Assembly (NCBI RefSeq): GCF_039521565.1
Contig: NZ_BAAACP010000013.1
Location: forward strand, 1-64,000
Direction of reading: 5' to 3'
Length of the DNA: 64,000 nt
Source: Paraclostridium tenue
GTDB taxonomy: Bacteria; Bacillota; Clostridia; Peptostreptococcales; Peptostreptococcaceae
The notes below the pieces were generated by a model. It saw nothing but the letters and a program-made list of their open reading frames with translations, did no database searches and was not told the origin of the DNA. Made by a program: the position numbers and the translations under genes. Below, in pieces: positions 50,236-59,683 of the stretch; position 1 is the stretch's first letter, and each line of letters opens with the position of its first letter.

Positions 50236-52881
50236 ATGCAAAAAATGGGATTAAACGAAATAAGGAGTAAATTTTTAAAATTCTTTGAATCAAAAGGACA
50301 TTTAGTTCAACCAAGTTATTCATTAGTGCCACATAACGATAAAAGTTTATTATTAATAAATGCAGGTATGGCACCGCTTAAAAATTATTTTTCAGGTACA
50401 GAAATACCACCAAGTAAGAGAATGACAACTTGTCAAAAGTGTGTAAGAACTGGAGATATAGAAAATGTAGGAGTTACAGCTAGACATGCTACATTATTTG
50501 AAATGCTTGGAAACTTCTCTTTTGGAGATTACTTCAAAGAAGAAACATTAAAGTGGGGGTGGGAATTTGTTACAGAACACCTAAACATACCACAAGATAA
50601 AATATGGGTAAGTGTGTACTTAGAAGATGATGAAGCTTTTGAAATATGGGAAAAAGAAATAGGTATACCAAAAGAAAGAATAGTAAGATTAGGTAAAGAA
50701 GATAACTTCTGGGAAATAGGTACAGGTGCTTGTGGACCATGTTCAGAAATACATTTTGATAGAGGCGAAGAATATGGATGTGACAACCCAGATTGTAAAC
50801 CAGGATGTGACTGTGATAGATATTTAGAGTTTTGGAACCATGTTTTCTCTCAATTTAATAAAGATGAAGAAGGAAATTACAACCCACTTGAAAATAAGAA
50901 CATAGATACAGGTATGGGTCTTGAAAGAATAGCTTGTATAATGCAAGGTGTTGATACTATATTTGACGTTGACACTATAAAGCATATATTAAATGCTGTT
51001 GAAAAAATGACAAACTCTACTTATGGAAAAGAATATAAAGTTGATAAATCTATAAGAATAATAACTGACCATATAAGAAGTGTAAGTTTCTTAGTTGCAG
51101 ATGGAGTATTACCATCAAATGAAGGTAGAGGATATGTTCTTAGAAGATTACTTAGAAGAGCAGCAAGAAATGGAAAGTTACTTGGAATGAAAGAGCCTTT
51201 CTTATATAAATTAGTTGATGAAGTTATAGCTGTAAGTGGAGAAGCTTACCCAGAGTTAGTAGAAAAAGCAGACTACATCAAAAAAGTTATAAGAATAGAA
51301 GAAGAAAAATTCAATGAGACAATAGATAAGGGAAGCGAAATATTATCTTCATATATAGAAGAATTAAAAGCTAAAAATGAAAAAACTCTAAGTGGAGAAA
51401 ATGCATTTAGATTATATGATACTTACGGATTCCCAGTTGACTTAACTAAAGAAATTTTAGAAGAAGAACATCTAGAAATAGATGAAGAAGGATTCCAAGC
51501 TGAAATGGAAAAGCAAAGACAAACAGCAAGAGATGCTAGAGGAAATATGGACTCAGAAGCATGGAAAGAAGATGCTATAGCTAAGTTAGATAAAGATATA
51601 GTTACAGACTTTGAAGGATATGAAACTTTATCTATAGAATCAACTGTTAAAGGAATTGCTAAAAACAACGAATTAGTAGAATCAGCTTGTGTTTCAGATG
51701 AAGTTGTAATAGTTCTTGATAAAACTGCTTTCTATCCAGAAGGTGGAGGACAAGTTGGAGATAAAGGTTTTTTAGTTAACAAAAATGAAGATGTAGTTTT
51801 AGAAGTAATAGATACTAAAAAAGGACCAAATAACACTATAAAACACGTATGTGTTGTTAAATCAGGAATAATAAATGTTGGGGATGTAGTATATACTAAG
51901 GTAGATAAAGAAGTAAGATTAGCTTCAGCTAGAAACCACAGTGCTACTCATATACTTCATAAAGTATTAAAAGAAGTTTTAGGAGAACATGTTAACCAAG
52001 CGGGATCACTTGTAACTCCTGAAAGATTAAGATTTGATGTAACTCACTTTGAGGCTATATCAAAAGATGAATTAAAACTTATAGAAGAAAAAGTAAATGA
52101 TATAATATTTGAAGCATTAGATATAACTTGTGAAAATATGAGTATGACAGATGCTTCTAAAAAAGGTGCTACTGCATTATTTGGTGAAAAGTATGGAGAT
52201 GAAGTAAGAGTTGTATCTATGGGAGATTATTCAATAGAATTATGTGGAGGAACTCACTTAACAAACACTGCTCAAATAGGTATGTTTAAAATACTTTCTG
52301 AAGGTGGAGTTGCAGCTGGTGTAAGAAGAATAGAAGCTATAACTGGTAAAGAAGTATACAACTTCCTAAACAATAAACAACATTTAATAAATGAAGTATG
52401 TGCAACTATAAAAGCTAAAGAAGATAATTTAAAAGCAAAAGTAGCAAACTTATTAGATGAAACTAAATCATTAACTAAAGAATTAAATGAAGTTAAAGCT
52501 AAAATGAGTTTACAATCTGCAGACTCTATATTAGACTCTAAAGTAGATATAAATGGAGTAAACATAGTTACAGCTAAGTTTGAAGATATGGATATGGACA
52601 CACTTAGAAACACTGCTGATACTTTAAGAGATAAATTAGTTTCAGGGGTAGTAGTGTTAGCAAATGTAGCAGGAGGAAAAATAAACTTTGTTGCTACAGC
52701 TACTAAAGATGTAATTGAAAAAGGAGTTCATGCTGGAAACATAGTTAGAGAGGTTGCTCAAACAGCTGGTGGAAAAGGTGGGGGAAGACCTAATATGGCA
52801 CAAGCTGGAGCACCAGATGTAACAAAAGTTGATGATGCTTTAAATCATGCAAAAGATGTGTTAAAATCTCAAGTAAAGTAA
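50236..52881 (+). CDS. alaS: Alanyl-tRNA synthetase
   Basis: The 881-residue enzyme is full length. The aminoacylation domain has FLKFFESKGH, FEMLGNFSFGDYFKEE and GMGLERIACIMQG. The editing domain has zinc ligands in RNHSATHILHKVL and the IELCGGTHL motif. A C-terminal coiled coil and C-Ala domain (GGGRPNMAQAG) complete it. It charges tRNA-Ala and clears Ser or Gly mischarging. AAGGAGG precedes the ATG. Expression is controlled by the T-box upstream. Confidence 0.98.
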   Translation: MQKMGLNEIRSKFLKFFESKGHLVQPSYSLVPHNDKSLLLINAGMAPLKNYFSGTEIPPSKRMTTCQKCVRTGDIENVGVTARHATLFEMLGNFSFGDYFKEETLKWGWEFVTEHLNIPQDKIWVSVYLEDDEAFEIWEKEIGIPKERIVRLGKEDNFWEIGTGACGPCSEIHFDRGEEYGCDNPDCKPGCDCDRYLEFWNHVFSQFNKDEEGNYNPLENKNIDTGMGLERIACIMQGVDTIFDVDTIKHILNAVEKMTNSTYGKEYKVDKSIRIITDHIRSVSFLVADGVLPSNEGRGYVLRRLLRRAARNGKLLGMKEPFLYKLVDEVIAVSGEAYPELVEKADYIKKVIRIEEEKFNETIDKGSEILSSYIEELKAKNEKTLSGENAFRLYDTYGFPVDLTKEILEEEHLEIDEEGFQAEMEKQRQTARDARGNMDSEAWKEDAIAKLDKDIVTDFEGYETLSIESTVKGIAKNNELVESACVSDEVVIVLDKTAFYPEGGGQVGDKGFLVNKNEDVVLEVIDTKKGPNNTIKHVCVVKSGIINVGDVVYTKVDKEVRLASARNHSATHILHKVLKEVLGEHVNQAGSLVTPERLRFDVTHFEAISKDELKLIEEKVNDIIFEALDITCENMSMTDASKKGATALFGEKYGDEVRVVSMGDYSIELCGGTHLTNTAQIGMFKILSEGGVAAGVRRIEAITGKEVYNFLNNKQHLINEVCATIKAKEDNLKAKVANLLDETKSLTKELNEVKAKMSLQSADSILDSKVDINGVNIVTAKFEDMDMDTLRNTADTLRDKLVSGVVVLANVAGGKINFVATATKDVIEKGVHAGNIVREVAQTAGGKGGGRPNMAQAGAPDVTKVDDALNHAKDVLKSQVK

Positions 52882-52928
52882 TAAAAACAAAAAACAAATA
52901 AAAATAAAAGAAATAGGGGTGTTGTAGT

Positions 52929-53189
52929 ATGAATGAAAATATGGATTATACAATGAAATTCGAAGGTATAACATCTGAACAAATGAGTGTTAGTGAAGCT
53001 ATAGATGTAGTTTATAGCGCTCTTAAGGAAAAAGGATACAACCCTATAAATCAAATTATAGGCTATATTCTTTCAGGAGACTCTAGTTATATAACAAGTC
53101 ATAATAATGCTAGAGGAATCATGAAAAAATTTGAAAGAGATGAAATTTTAGAAGAGGTTATAACTTATTATTTGAACAATAGAAAGTAG
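52929..53189 (+). CDS. ireB: IreB family regulatory protein (DUF965)
   Basis: The 86-residue protein has the family signature from TMKFEGITSEQMSVSEAIDVVYSAL to PINQIIGYILSGDSSYITSHNNAR, and ends in EEVITYYLNN. In Enterococcus, IreB is a substrate of the PASTA kinase IreK and tunes cephalosporin tolerance. AGGGGTG precedes the ATG. It sits between alaS and the membrane protein gene that begins 9 bases after its stop, so those two form one unit. Confidence 0.95.
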   Translation: MNENMDYTMKFEGITSEQMSVSEAIDVVYSALKEKGYNPINQIIGYILSGDSSYITSHNNARGIMKKFERDEILEEVITYYLNNRK

Positions 53190-53198
53190 GTCAATCTT

Positions 53199-55367
53199 AT
53201 GAAAAAAAAGATTGTATCCTTATTAACTACTTTAATAGTACTTATAAGTTCTATATCTACAGTTAGTTTTGCCAATGAAAAAGGTAAAGTTATATTAATT
53301 AATATGAATAGGACAGGCCTTGAAGACATGCTAAGTATAGATGTCTTAAATAAAAAGCTTAACAAAGAAGGATATATAGGGCTTATGAATATCAGAGGTG
53401 ACCGAGGGACTGATGATAGAAGGTCATATGCAGCTATAGGTGCAGGTGGTAAAGTTACAATGCCAAGTCAAAGTCTTATAAACTTTGAAGAAGTTAATAA
53501 AGACAATGGAGTAGCATATAAAGCTGAAACAGGACACAATCCTAAAAAAATAAATGACATGACTATAAACTATTCTCTAAGTGAAAACTTAGAGAATGGT
53601 TCTTATGGATCAAAACTTGGGTCACTAGGGCAAACTTTAGCGGACAAAAAAATAAAGACTGCTGTTATAGGAAATGCTGACAAAGTTAATAATGGAGAAT
53701 TATTAAAAAATAGAAATATAGCTTTAATGGCTATGGATAATATAGGTAGAGTTGAATCTGGTAATGTTGATAATATAAATACTAAAGATAATACTATGCC
53801 TTATGGAATGAGAACTGATTACAATAAGTTAAAAAATGAAACAAAAAAGTTTTATGATGATAGTGAAGTTGTATTTATAGAACTTGGAGATACATATAGA
53901 CTAGATGAATATAAAAATTATTTAAATGATAAAACTTATAAAAATATGAAAAATAAAATATATAAAAACATAGATTCATATTTAAAAGAAGTTTTTAAAA
54001 TAGTAAATGAAAATGATACAGTTTATATAATGTCTACATTTCCAAGTAAAAAAGACTATAAAGAGCAAAAAAGATTATCACCTATAATTAAATTTGAGGG
54101 CTCTGGAAAAGGAGTTTTACGCTCAGCTACAACTAGAAGAAATGGCGTAGTTGGAAATATTGATATAGGTGTAGATATACTTTCTAAGTTTGGGATAGAA
54201 AATCAACAAATGGTAGGAAAAAAACTTATAAAAGTTGATAAAAAAGATAATATAAGCTTTATAAATCATGAATTTGAAAAAATGGTTTCTATGATAGGCA
54301 TAAGAAGTGCTATAGTTAATACTTCTGTTGGTATAGTAGCTGTAGCAGGTGTTATCGCAACTATATTACTATTATTTTTTAGAACTAAACTACCTAAGAA
54401 AGAAATGATTTTTAATGTTTTAAAAGAGTTTTTAAAACTAGGGATCTTAATACCTTTGGTATTTATAGTTTCACCTATATTTAATTTTTCGACTAAAACT
54501 AGTATAACTATGGGAATATTAGGGACTCTTATAGTTTTATATATAATAGGTAAAAAATTATTTAAAGATGATATAGCTTATATGGGATTTTTCTCTACTC
54601 TTACTATATTGGTTATTGTAATAGATTCTATGTTTGGTACATATTTAATGCAAAATAATATTATGAGTTATGACGCTATAATTGGTGCTAGATATTATGG
54701 AATAGGAAATGAGTATGAAGGAATAACTATAGGATGTGCTATTTTTGCTTTATCAGTTTTAGTTAATTATAAAAAAATACCAAACTGGTTTGTAGTTGTT
54801 CTGGCTTTAATAATATTAATAACCAGTGCTTATCCTTCAATGGGAGCAAATGTAGGAGGTTCAATATCTGAATCTGTAGCATATGTATTGTTTATATTAC
54901 TTATATTTGATGCTAAGATGGATTTGAAAAAGTATATACTTTTAGCTTTAGTGCCAGTTATAATTGTTTTCTTATTTGCAGCACTAGATATATTATCTAA
55001 AAGTCAATCTCATTTATCTGTATTTGTAAATCAAATAATGGTCGATGGACCAGGAGCTATAATTCAAACATTTGTTAGAAAGATACAGATGAATATAGAT
55101 ATCGCTACAAGTAATGTATTTATCATAATTTTATTTGCAATTGTAGGGTTTATATCAAGTTTTATATTTAAACCTTCAAGACAATTTAAAAAGATATCAG
55201 ATAAATATCCTTATATATTTAAAGGTTTTGTTGCTTCTACTGTAGGATGTATAGTAACTTTATTAGTTAATGACTCTGGAATAGTAGCTGCAGGTACTAC
55301 TTCAATTTATATACTTATACCATTATTAATTATGAGTATAAATATGATGATTTTTAATAAAGAATAA
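53199..55367 (+). CDS. Exported phosphatase-fold domain fused to polytopic membrane domain
   Basis: The 722-residue protein has a signal peptide (1-26) and an external domain of about 340 residues. This external part resembles the alkaline-phosphatase superfamily (VILINMNRTGLEDM, RGDRGTDDRRSYAAIGAGGK, KTAVIGNAD, VFIELGDTYRLDEY). About eleven membrane helices follow from 368 to the end. The usual metal-binding Asp/His set is not obvious, so the domain may bind rather than hydrolyse. It starts 9 bases after ireB, which suggests an envelope role linked to IreB signalling (inference). I know no characterised homologue. Confidence 0.7.
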   Translation: MKKKIVSLLTTLIVLISSISTVSFANEKGKVILINMNRTGLEDMLSIDVLNKKLNKEGYIGLMNIRGDRGTDDRRSYAAIGAGGKVTMPSQSLINFEEVNKDNGVAYKAETGHNPKKINDMTINYSLSENLENGSYGSKLGSLGQTLADKKIKTAVIGNADKVNNGELLKNRNIALMAMDNIGRVESGNVDNINTKDNTMPYGMRTDYNKLKNETKKFYDDSEVVFIELGDTYRLDEYKNYLNDKTYKNMKNKIYKNIDSYLKEVFKIVNENDTVYIMSTFPSKKDYKEQKRLSPIIKFEGSGKGVLRSATTRRNGVVGNIDIGVDILSKFGIENQQMVGKKLIKVDKKDNISFINHEFEKMVSMIGIRSAIVNTSVGIVAVAGVIATILLLFFRTKLPKKEMIFNVLKEFLKLGILIPLVFIVSPIFNFSTKTSITMGILGTLIVLYIIGKKLFKDDIAYMGFFSTLTILVIVIDSMFGTYLMQNNIMSYDAIIGARYYGIGNEYEGITIGCAIFALSVLVNYKKIPNWFVVVLALIILITSAYPSMGANVGGSISESVAYVLFILLIFDAKMDLKKYILLALVPVIIVFLFAALDILSKSQSHLSVFVNQIMVDGPGAIIQTFVRKIQMNIDIATSNVFIIILFAIVGFISSFIFKPSRQFKKISDKYPYIFKGFVASTVGCIVTLLVNDSGIVAAGTTSIYILIPLLIMSINMMIFNKE

Positions 55368-55371
55368 TATA

Positions 55372-55420
55372 AAATTAGCCTAGTTACTTAATATTTTGGT
55401 ATCTAGGTTAATTTATTTTT
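55372..55420 (+). terminator. Terminator of the ireB unit
   Basis: AAATTAGCCTAG-TTAC (55372-55387) pairs imperfectly with GTATCTAGGTTAATTT (55399-55414), followed by a T-rich stretch. Confidence 0.6.
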
Positions 55421-55512
55421 GTACATAATGTCTTGAATTTAGAGAACAATAAGAATATAGTATATACATATAGTGAAAAATTGCTAGAAATTTGTTAATC
55501 AAGGAGATTTAT

Positions 55513-55941
55513 ATGATATTAGACGGAAGAATAATGGGTCTAGATGTGGGTGATAAAACTATAGGAGTTGCAGTTAGCGATCTTATGGGAATTACTGCTC
55601 AAGGTGTTAAGACTGTTAAAAGAGTGGGTAAGAAAAAAGATATAGAAGAATTAAAAACTATAATAAAAGAAAGACAAGTAAACAAAATAGTTTCAGGACT
55701 TCCTAAAAATATGAATGGGACGCTAGGTCCTCAAGGAGAAAAAGTTATAAAGTTTTGTGAACTTTTAGAACAAGAAAGTGGAATTAAGATAGAATACTGG
55801 GATGAGAGACTTTCTACAGTTGCAGCTGAAAGATCTTTAATAGAAGCAGATGTCAGAAGGGATAAAAGAAAAAAAGTTATAGATATGTTAGCAGCAGTAA
55901 TAATTCTTCAAGGGTATTTAGATAGCAAAAGAATTTTCTAA
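55513..55941 (+). CDS. ruvX: Holliday junction resolvase-like YqgF/RuvX
   Basis: The 142-residue RNase H-fold protein has MGLDVGDKTIGVAVSD, the VSGLPKNMNGTLGPQ loop, YWDERLSTVAAERSL and a final Asp in KVIDMLAAVIILQGYL. These are the conserved acidic and Glu residues of the family. It acts in 16S rRNA 5'-end maturation or resolves junctions. An in-frame TTG 21 bases earlier precedes the ribosome site. AAGGAG stands 7 bases before the ATG at 55513, which I use. Confidence 0.93.
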   Translation: MILDGRIMGLDVGDKTIGVAVSDLMGITAQGVKTVKRVGKKKDIEELKTIIKERQVNKIVSGLPKNMNGTLGPQGEKVIKFCELLEQESGIKIEYWDERLSTVAAERSLIEADVRRDKRKKVIDMLAAVIILQGYLDSKRIF

Positions 55942-56009
55942 AACAGGTACAAAATAATGTAGATATACGTTATAATATATTTAAATAATTAAATTTTGAG
56001 GTGAAATAA

Positions 56010-56279
56010 ATGCAAGAAAACATAGTAAATTTAATAGACCAAGATGGAAATGAAATACAATTTGAAATAATATTAACTTTAGAAGCAGAAGGAAAAGAGT
56101 ATGCTATACTTATGCCTTTAGATGATAATGAAGCTGAAGAAGCTTTAATATTTAGAATTGATTCAGATGAAGAAGGAGATATATTAACTCCTCTTGAAAA
56201 TGATGATGAGTATGAAACAGTTGTAGCTGTTTATAATACTTTAATGGAAGAAGAAGGATTAGATTACGACGAAGAATAA
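56010..56279 (+). CDS. DUF1292 family protein (YrzB-like)
   Basis: The 89-residue, very acidic protein has the DUF1292 pattern IVNLIDQDGNEIQFEII, KEYAILMPLDDNEAEEALIFRID and the EDE-rich end. It conventionally follows ruvX in Firmicutes, as here. The function is unknown. TGAGGTG precedes the ATG. A small terminator follows. Confidence 0.92.
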   Translation: MQENIVNLIDQDGNEIQFEIILTLEAEGKEYAILMPLDDNEAEEALIFRIDSDEEGDILTPLENDDEYETVVAVYNTLMEEEGLDYDEE

Positions 56280-56310
56280 TTAATATTTAAAATTGTATAG
56301 TTTATAAATG

Positions 56311-56337
56311 GGAGTATCTTATGGTACTCCTTTTTTA
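56311..56337 (+). terminator. Terminator of the ruvX-DUF1292 unit
   Basis: GGAGTATC (56311-56318) pairs with GGTACTCC (56323-56330, one wobble), with a TTAT loop and six T's. Confidence 0.85.
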
Positions 56338-56405
56338 AGTATAATAAAGAATATTTAATCTATATGCTATTTAAATATTAAATAAGTTTTAGTAGGAGGT
56401 TTTTA

Positions 56406-57158
56406 GTGCTTAAATATTTAGATTTATTTATTGGATTATTATGTGTATTTTATTATTTTTACTTAGAAATAGTTTATAATGGTATGTCATTTGATATATT
56501 TTTTATAGTTGTAGGGATTATTTTAATATTATATCATTTTGTAAAATTTAAAATAGATTTAAATAAAAACTTTAAAAAAGCATTTAATACAATTTTAACT
56601 ATAGGATTATCTATATTTTTAATAGCTGAATCTATGTTAATATTTTTTCCAAAACAAAATTTAAAAGATGATTGCGATTACTTAGTAATACTAGGAGCTT
56701 CCGTTAAAAATACTAGACCTAGTCTTACATTAAAAGGCAGATTAGACAAAGCTATAGAGTACATAAATAAAAGTAATGATGACTGTTATATAGTTGTATC
56801 TGGTGGAAAGGGAAGTGATGAAAAGATATCAGAAGCTAAAGCTATGGAAAATTACTTGATAGATCATGGAATATCTAAAAGAAGAATAATTTTAGAAGAC
56901 AAATCTACTAGTACCTATGAAAACTTTAAATATAGTAAAGAAAAAATAGAAAAAAATAGTAATAAAAGTATAAAAAAGTTAAATATAAAAGTTGTAACTA
57001 CAGATTTTCATGGTTTTAGAAGCTTTTTATTAGCAAAAAAAAATGGATATAAAAATATAAATTTCTGGACTGTTAATTCAATAAATCAATTTATACCTGT
57101 TTACTATTTAAGGGAGTTTTTTGCATTAGCAAAAACTGTAATATTAAATATTTTGTAA
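56406..57158 (+). CDS. YdcF/SanA-like membrane protein (DUF218), second copy
   Basis: The 250-residue protein has three N-terminal hydrophobic segments and the DUF218 core YLVILGASVKN, LKGRLDKAIEYI, YIVVSGGKGSDEKISEAKAMENYLI and VVTTDFHGFRS. It starts with GTG, six bases after AGGAGG. The same architecture occurs at 12605 in this window. Here it precedes an LCP gene by about 90 bases, which supports a cell-envelope role such as wall polymer or carrier-lipid homeostasis. Confidence 0.87.
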   Translation: MLKYLDLFIGLLCVFYYFYLEIVYNGMSFDIFFIVVGIILILYHFVKFKIDLNKNFKKAFNTILTIGLSIFLIAESMLIFFPKQNLKDDCDYLVILGASVKNTRPSLTLKGRLDKAIEYINKSNDDCYIVVSGGKGSDEKISEAKAMENYLIDHGISKRRIILEDKSTSTYENFKYSKEKIEKNSNKSIKKLNIKVVTTDFHGFRSFLLAKKNGYKNINFWTVNSINQFIPVYYLREFFALAKTVILNIL

Positions 57159-57255
57159 AGGGATAAAGATTTAGCTTAAAATATTTTACAAAAAAGATTT
57201 AAATTTATTTATATGGTTAAAATAACATTAAAAAAGTAATTAAGGGGAAGTGAAT

Positions 57256-58227
57256 ATGAATAAATTAAAAAAATTTTGTATTATTTTAAGTATATCAGTT
57301 GTCATATTTTCAACTATAAGTAGTGTATATGCATTAAATAGTTATAGTAAAGTTATAGATAAATCAAATGAAAATACAATTAAAAGTTCTAATAATAGAC
57401 AAGATAAAAAATTTGACTCTTTAAATAAAAATAAAGATGTATCAAATATTTTATTAATTGGAAGTGATTCTAAGGATTTTGATAATGTAGGACGATCAGA
57501 TGCTATGATGATTTTAACTATAGACAGCACAAATAAAAGTATAAAATTAACTTCTTTAGTAAGAGATACTTTAGTAAATATTCCTGGACATGGATATGAA
57601 AAATTAACACATGCATATGCCTATGGAGGAGCAAAATTGTTATTAGAGACAATTGAGAAAAATTTTAGGATAAGTATAAGTGATTATGTTGCTGTTAATT
57701 TTAATTCATTTATAGATTTAGTAGATGTATTAGGAGGAGTTGAAGTAGATGTTAAAGAAAAGGAAATAGATCATTTAAATGATGTAATAGTCAATTCCTT
57801 TGATATATCTAATAAAGAAGCTGAAGAGCCACAATTTATAAGAAGTGATGGAAAACAATTATTAAATGGATATCAAGCATTAGCATATGTGAGAATAAGA
57901 AAAGTTGATAGTATATATAAACGAGATAATAGACAAAGGGAAGTTTTAAAAAGTATAGCAGATAAATTAGTAGAACTTCCTATAACAAATTATCCGAAGG
58001 TAATAAAAAAAATATTGCCATATGTTGACGTTAATATATCTATGTCTAAATTAATAAATTTAGCAATTAAATCTAAAGAAATATATAATTATGAATTAAA
58101 GCAAATGGAATTTCCTCTAGAGGATTATAGAGAATCAGGAAGATTAGCTAAAGATAATAGTTTTGTGGTAAAATGGAATAAAACAGAAAATTTAAAAAAA
58201 TTAAACGATTTTGTTTATAATAACTAA
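57256..58227 (+). CDS. LCP family cell-wall polymer transferase
   Basis: The 323-residue protein has an N-terminal membrane helix (about 5-28) and an LCP domain: LIGSDSKDFDNVGRSDAMMILTID, SLVRDTLVNIPGHG, KLTHAYAYGG and the RDNRQREVLKSI Arg cluster. LCP (LytR-CpsA-Psr) enzymes attach teichoic acids or capsule to peptidoglycan from lipid carriers. An in-frame GTG six bases earlier overlaps the ribosome site. AAGGGGAAG precedes the ATG at 57256. Confidence 0.92.
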   Translation: MNKLKKFCIILSISVVIFSTISSVYALNSYSKVIDKSNENTIKSSNNRQDKKFDSLNKNKDVSNILLIGSDSKDFDNVGRSDAMMILTIDSTNKSIKLTSLVRDTLVNIPGHGYEKLTHAYAYGGAKLLLETIEKNFRISISDYVAVNFNSFIDLVDVLGGVEVDVKEKEIDHLNDVIVNSFDISNKEAEEPQFIRSDGKQLLNGYQALAYVRIRKVDSIYKRDNRQREVLKSIADKLVELPITNYPKVIKKILPYVDVNISMSKLINLAIKSKEIYNYELKQMEFPLEDYRESGRLAKDNSFVVKWNKTENLKKLNDFVYNN

Positions 58228-58265
58228 AAATGTTATTATAAAAGTTAAAATATGGGTATATTTAT

Positions 58266-58300
58266 AAAAGTAAAGATATAGTATATCTTTACTTTTATTT
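58266..58300 (+). terminator. Terminator of the LCP gene
   Basis: AAAAGTAAAGATA (58266-58278) and TATCTTTACTTTT (58284-58296) pair perfectly around TAGTA. Confidence 0.9.
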
Positions 58301-58330
58301 AGTTTAAGAAAGTATAAGTATTTGCATATG

Positions 58331-58377
58331 TTGACAAAATTAGTTTTATCAATTAAAATAATTAATAAAGATTATCA
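58331..58377 (+). promoter_or_regulatory. fur promoter and Fur box
   Basis: TTGACA (58331-58336) and TAAAAT (58354-58359) are 17 bases apart. Just downstream, TAATAAA-G-ATTATCA (58363-58377) matches 12 of 14 positions of the 7-1-7 Fur consensus TGATAAT-N-ATTATCA, with a perfect right half. It overlaps the expected start point, so Fur probably represses its own gene. Confidence 0.65.
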
Positions 58378-58401
58378 TTTGAAAAAAGGTGGTAAATATT
58401 G

Positions 58402-58836
58402 ATGAATCAAATAGATATATTAAAAGAAAAATTAAAAGAAACGGGATTTAAGATAACACCTCAAAGAAGAGCTATTGTTGAGACGTTATTAAAGCATAAG
58501 GATAAGCATTTAAGTAGTGAAGAAATATATGATTTAGTTAGAGTTGATTGTCCTGAAATAGGGCTTGCTACAGTTTATAGAACTATGCAGTTATTAGATG
58601 AAGTAGGTGCAATTTCTAAATTGAATTTAGATGATGGTTGTATAAGGTATGAAATTGATTTAGATGATTCAGATGCTCATAATCATCATCATTTAATATG
58701 TAAAAACTGTAATAAAATAATAGAGGTAAAAGAAGATTTATTAGATTCTATAGAATTAGAAATACAAGATTTATATGATTTTAGTATATTAGATCACGAT
58801 CTTAAATTTTATGGTTTATGTAAAGACTGTAAATAA
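58402..58836 (+). CDS. fur: Ferric uptake regulator
   Basis: The 144-residue regulator has the FUR winged helix (GFKITPQRRAIVETLL, GLATVYRTMQLLDE), the metal-binding HNHHHLIC segment, and CxxC pairs (CKNC and CKDC) for structural zinc. The position beside RNase J, as in C. difficile, and the near-perfect Fur box before it favour Fur over PerR or Zur, though sequence alone cannot fully separate them. A TTG three bases earlier is in frame; the ATG at 58402 has AAAGGTGG nine bases upstream. Confidence 0.9.
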   Translation: MNQIDILKEKLKETGFKITPQRRAIVETLLKHKDKHLSSEEIYDLVRVDCPEIGLATVYRTMQLLDEVGAISKLNLDDGCIRYEIDLDDSDAHNHHHLICKNCNKIIEVKEDLLDSIELEIQDLYDFSILDHDLKFYGLCKDCK

Positions 58837-58837
58837 A

Positions 58838-58862
58838 AATAAGCCCCTTAATGGGGCTTAAA
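58838..58862. terminator. Terminator between fur and ydjM-like genes
   Basis: TAAGCCCC (58840-58847) pairs with GGGGCTTA (58853-58860). The U-tract is good on the minus strand and weak on the plus strand, so it mainly stops the YdjM-like transcript. Confidence 0.75.
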
Positions 58863-59595
58863 ATTTTATCAAGGTTAATATTATTAAAATTATTAAAAAT
58901 AAAACGAATATAATTTCTAAAATATTACTTAAAGCCCCTCCAACTCTTAAAAAACCAAAAGAAAATTTCTTTTCACTAAGAGGATAAAAAAGTGGTATTC
59001 CTGATTTTGTGAATAAATCACCTAAAAATAAATGAGATGAGTATCCAACTGTTCCAAAAAAACATATATTTGATATATTAGTTAATAGTTCTATTTGTTT
59101 AAGTAAAAAGTTTATTATTAAAATAGCTAGTAAACTATGAGAAAGCTTTCTATGTTTTAGCCAAGGAAATAATGCTAATATTATGGTAAATAAAATAAAA
59201 TAAAATTTACCATTAATAAGATATATACAAATTGCCAATAAAATAAATGTTAATGATAAAAGTAATTTTCTTAAAAATCCATGGGTTATTTTAGCTTCTA
59301 GTATTACTATCGCTATGAAGGTTACTATAGAACTTATTAAAAAGTTACCATTTATTTTTAGAGATATTAGAAATATTAAAATATTTAAAGTATATATAAC
59401 GATTTTAAAAATTTTTTTAGATAAATTATGATTTAAAATCGTGTTAGATATAATTGAATTTGATGTGTCTAAATCAGGTAATATTGAAAATAATGAACAA
59501 ACTGCAACGTTTATAAGTGAAAGAGGTTTATTAAATAGCATAGAAGCTTGTAATGAAGCTAATACACCTATAGTTAAGTGAGTTTTACCACGCAT
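58858..59595 (-). CDS. YdjM-like membrane-bound metal-dependent hydrolase
   Basis: The 245-residue protein has about six membrane segments and the family motifs MRGKTHLTIG, LFSILPDLDT, KHRKLSHSLLA and HLFLGDLFTKSGIPLFYPLS. These Asp and His residues could bind metal on the membrane face. E. coli YdjM is LexA-controlled, and family enzymes are named hydrolases by similarity only. AGGAGG lies 5 bases before the ATG. Substrate unknown. Confidence 0.85.
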   Translation of the reverse strand: MRGKTHLTIGVLASLQASMLFNKPLSLINVAVCSLFSILPDLDTSNSIISNTILNHNLSKKIFKIVIYTLNILIFLISLKINGNFLISSIVTFIAIVILEAKITHGFLRKLLLSLTFILLAICIYLINGKFYFILFTIILALFPWLKHRKLSHSLLAILIINFLLKQIELLTNISNICFFGTVGYSSHLFLGDLFTKSGIPLFYPLSEKKFSFGFLRVGGALSNILEIIFVLFLIILIILTLIKF

Positions 59596-59683
59596 TAGAA
59601 CCTCCTGTAAATATTATAGTCTGAGAATACCAAAATAATTATAGTTTGTCAAAACAATACGTTAAATGTATTTTAAATATATC

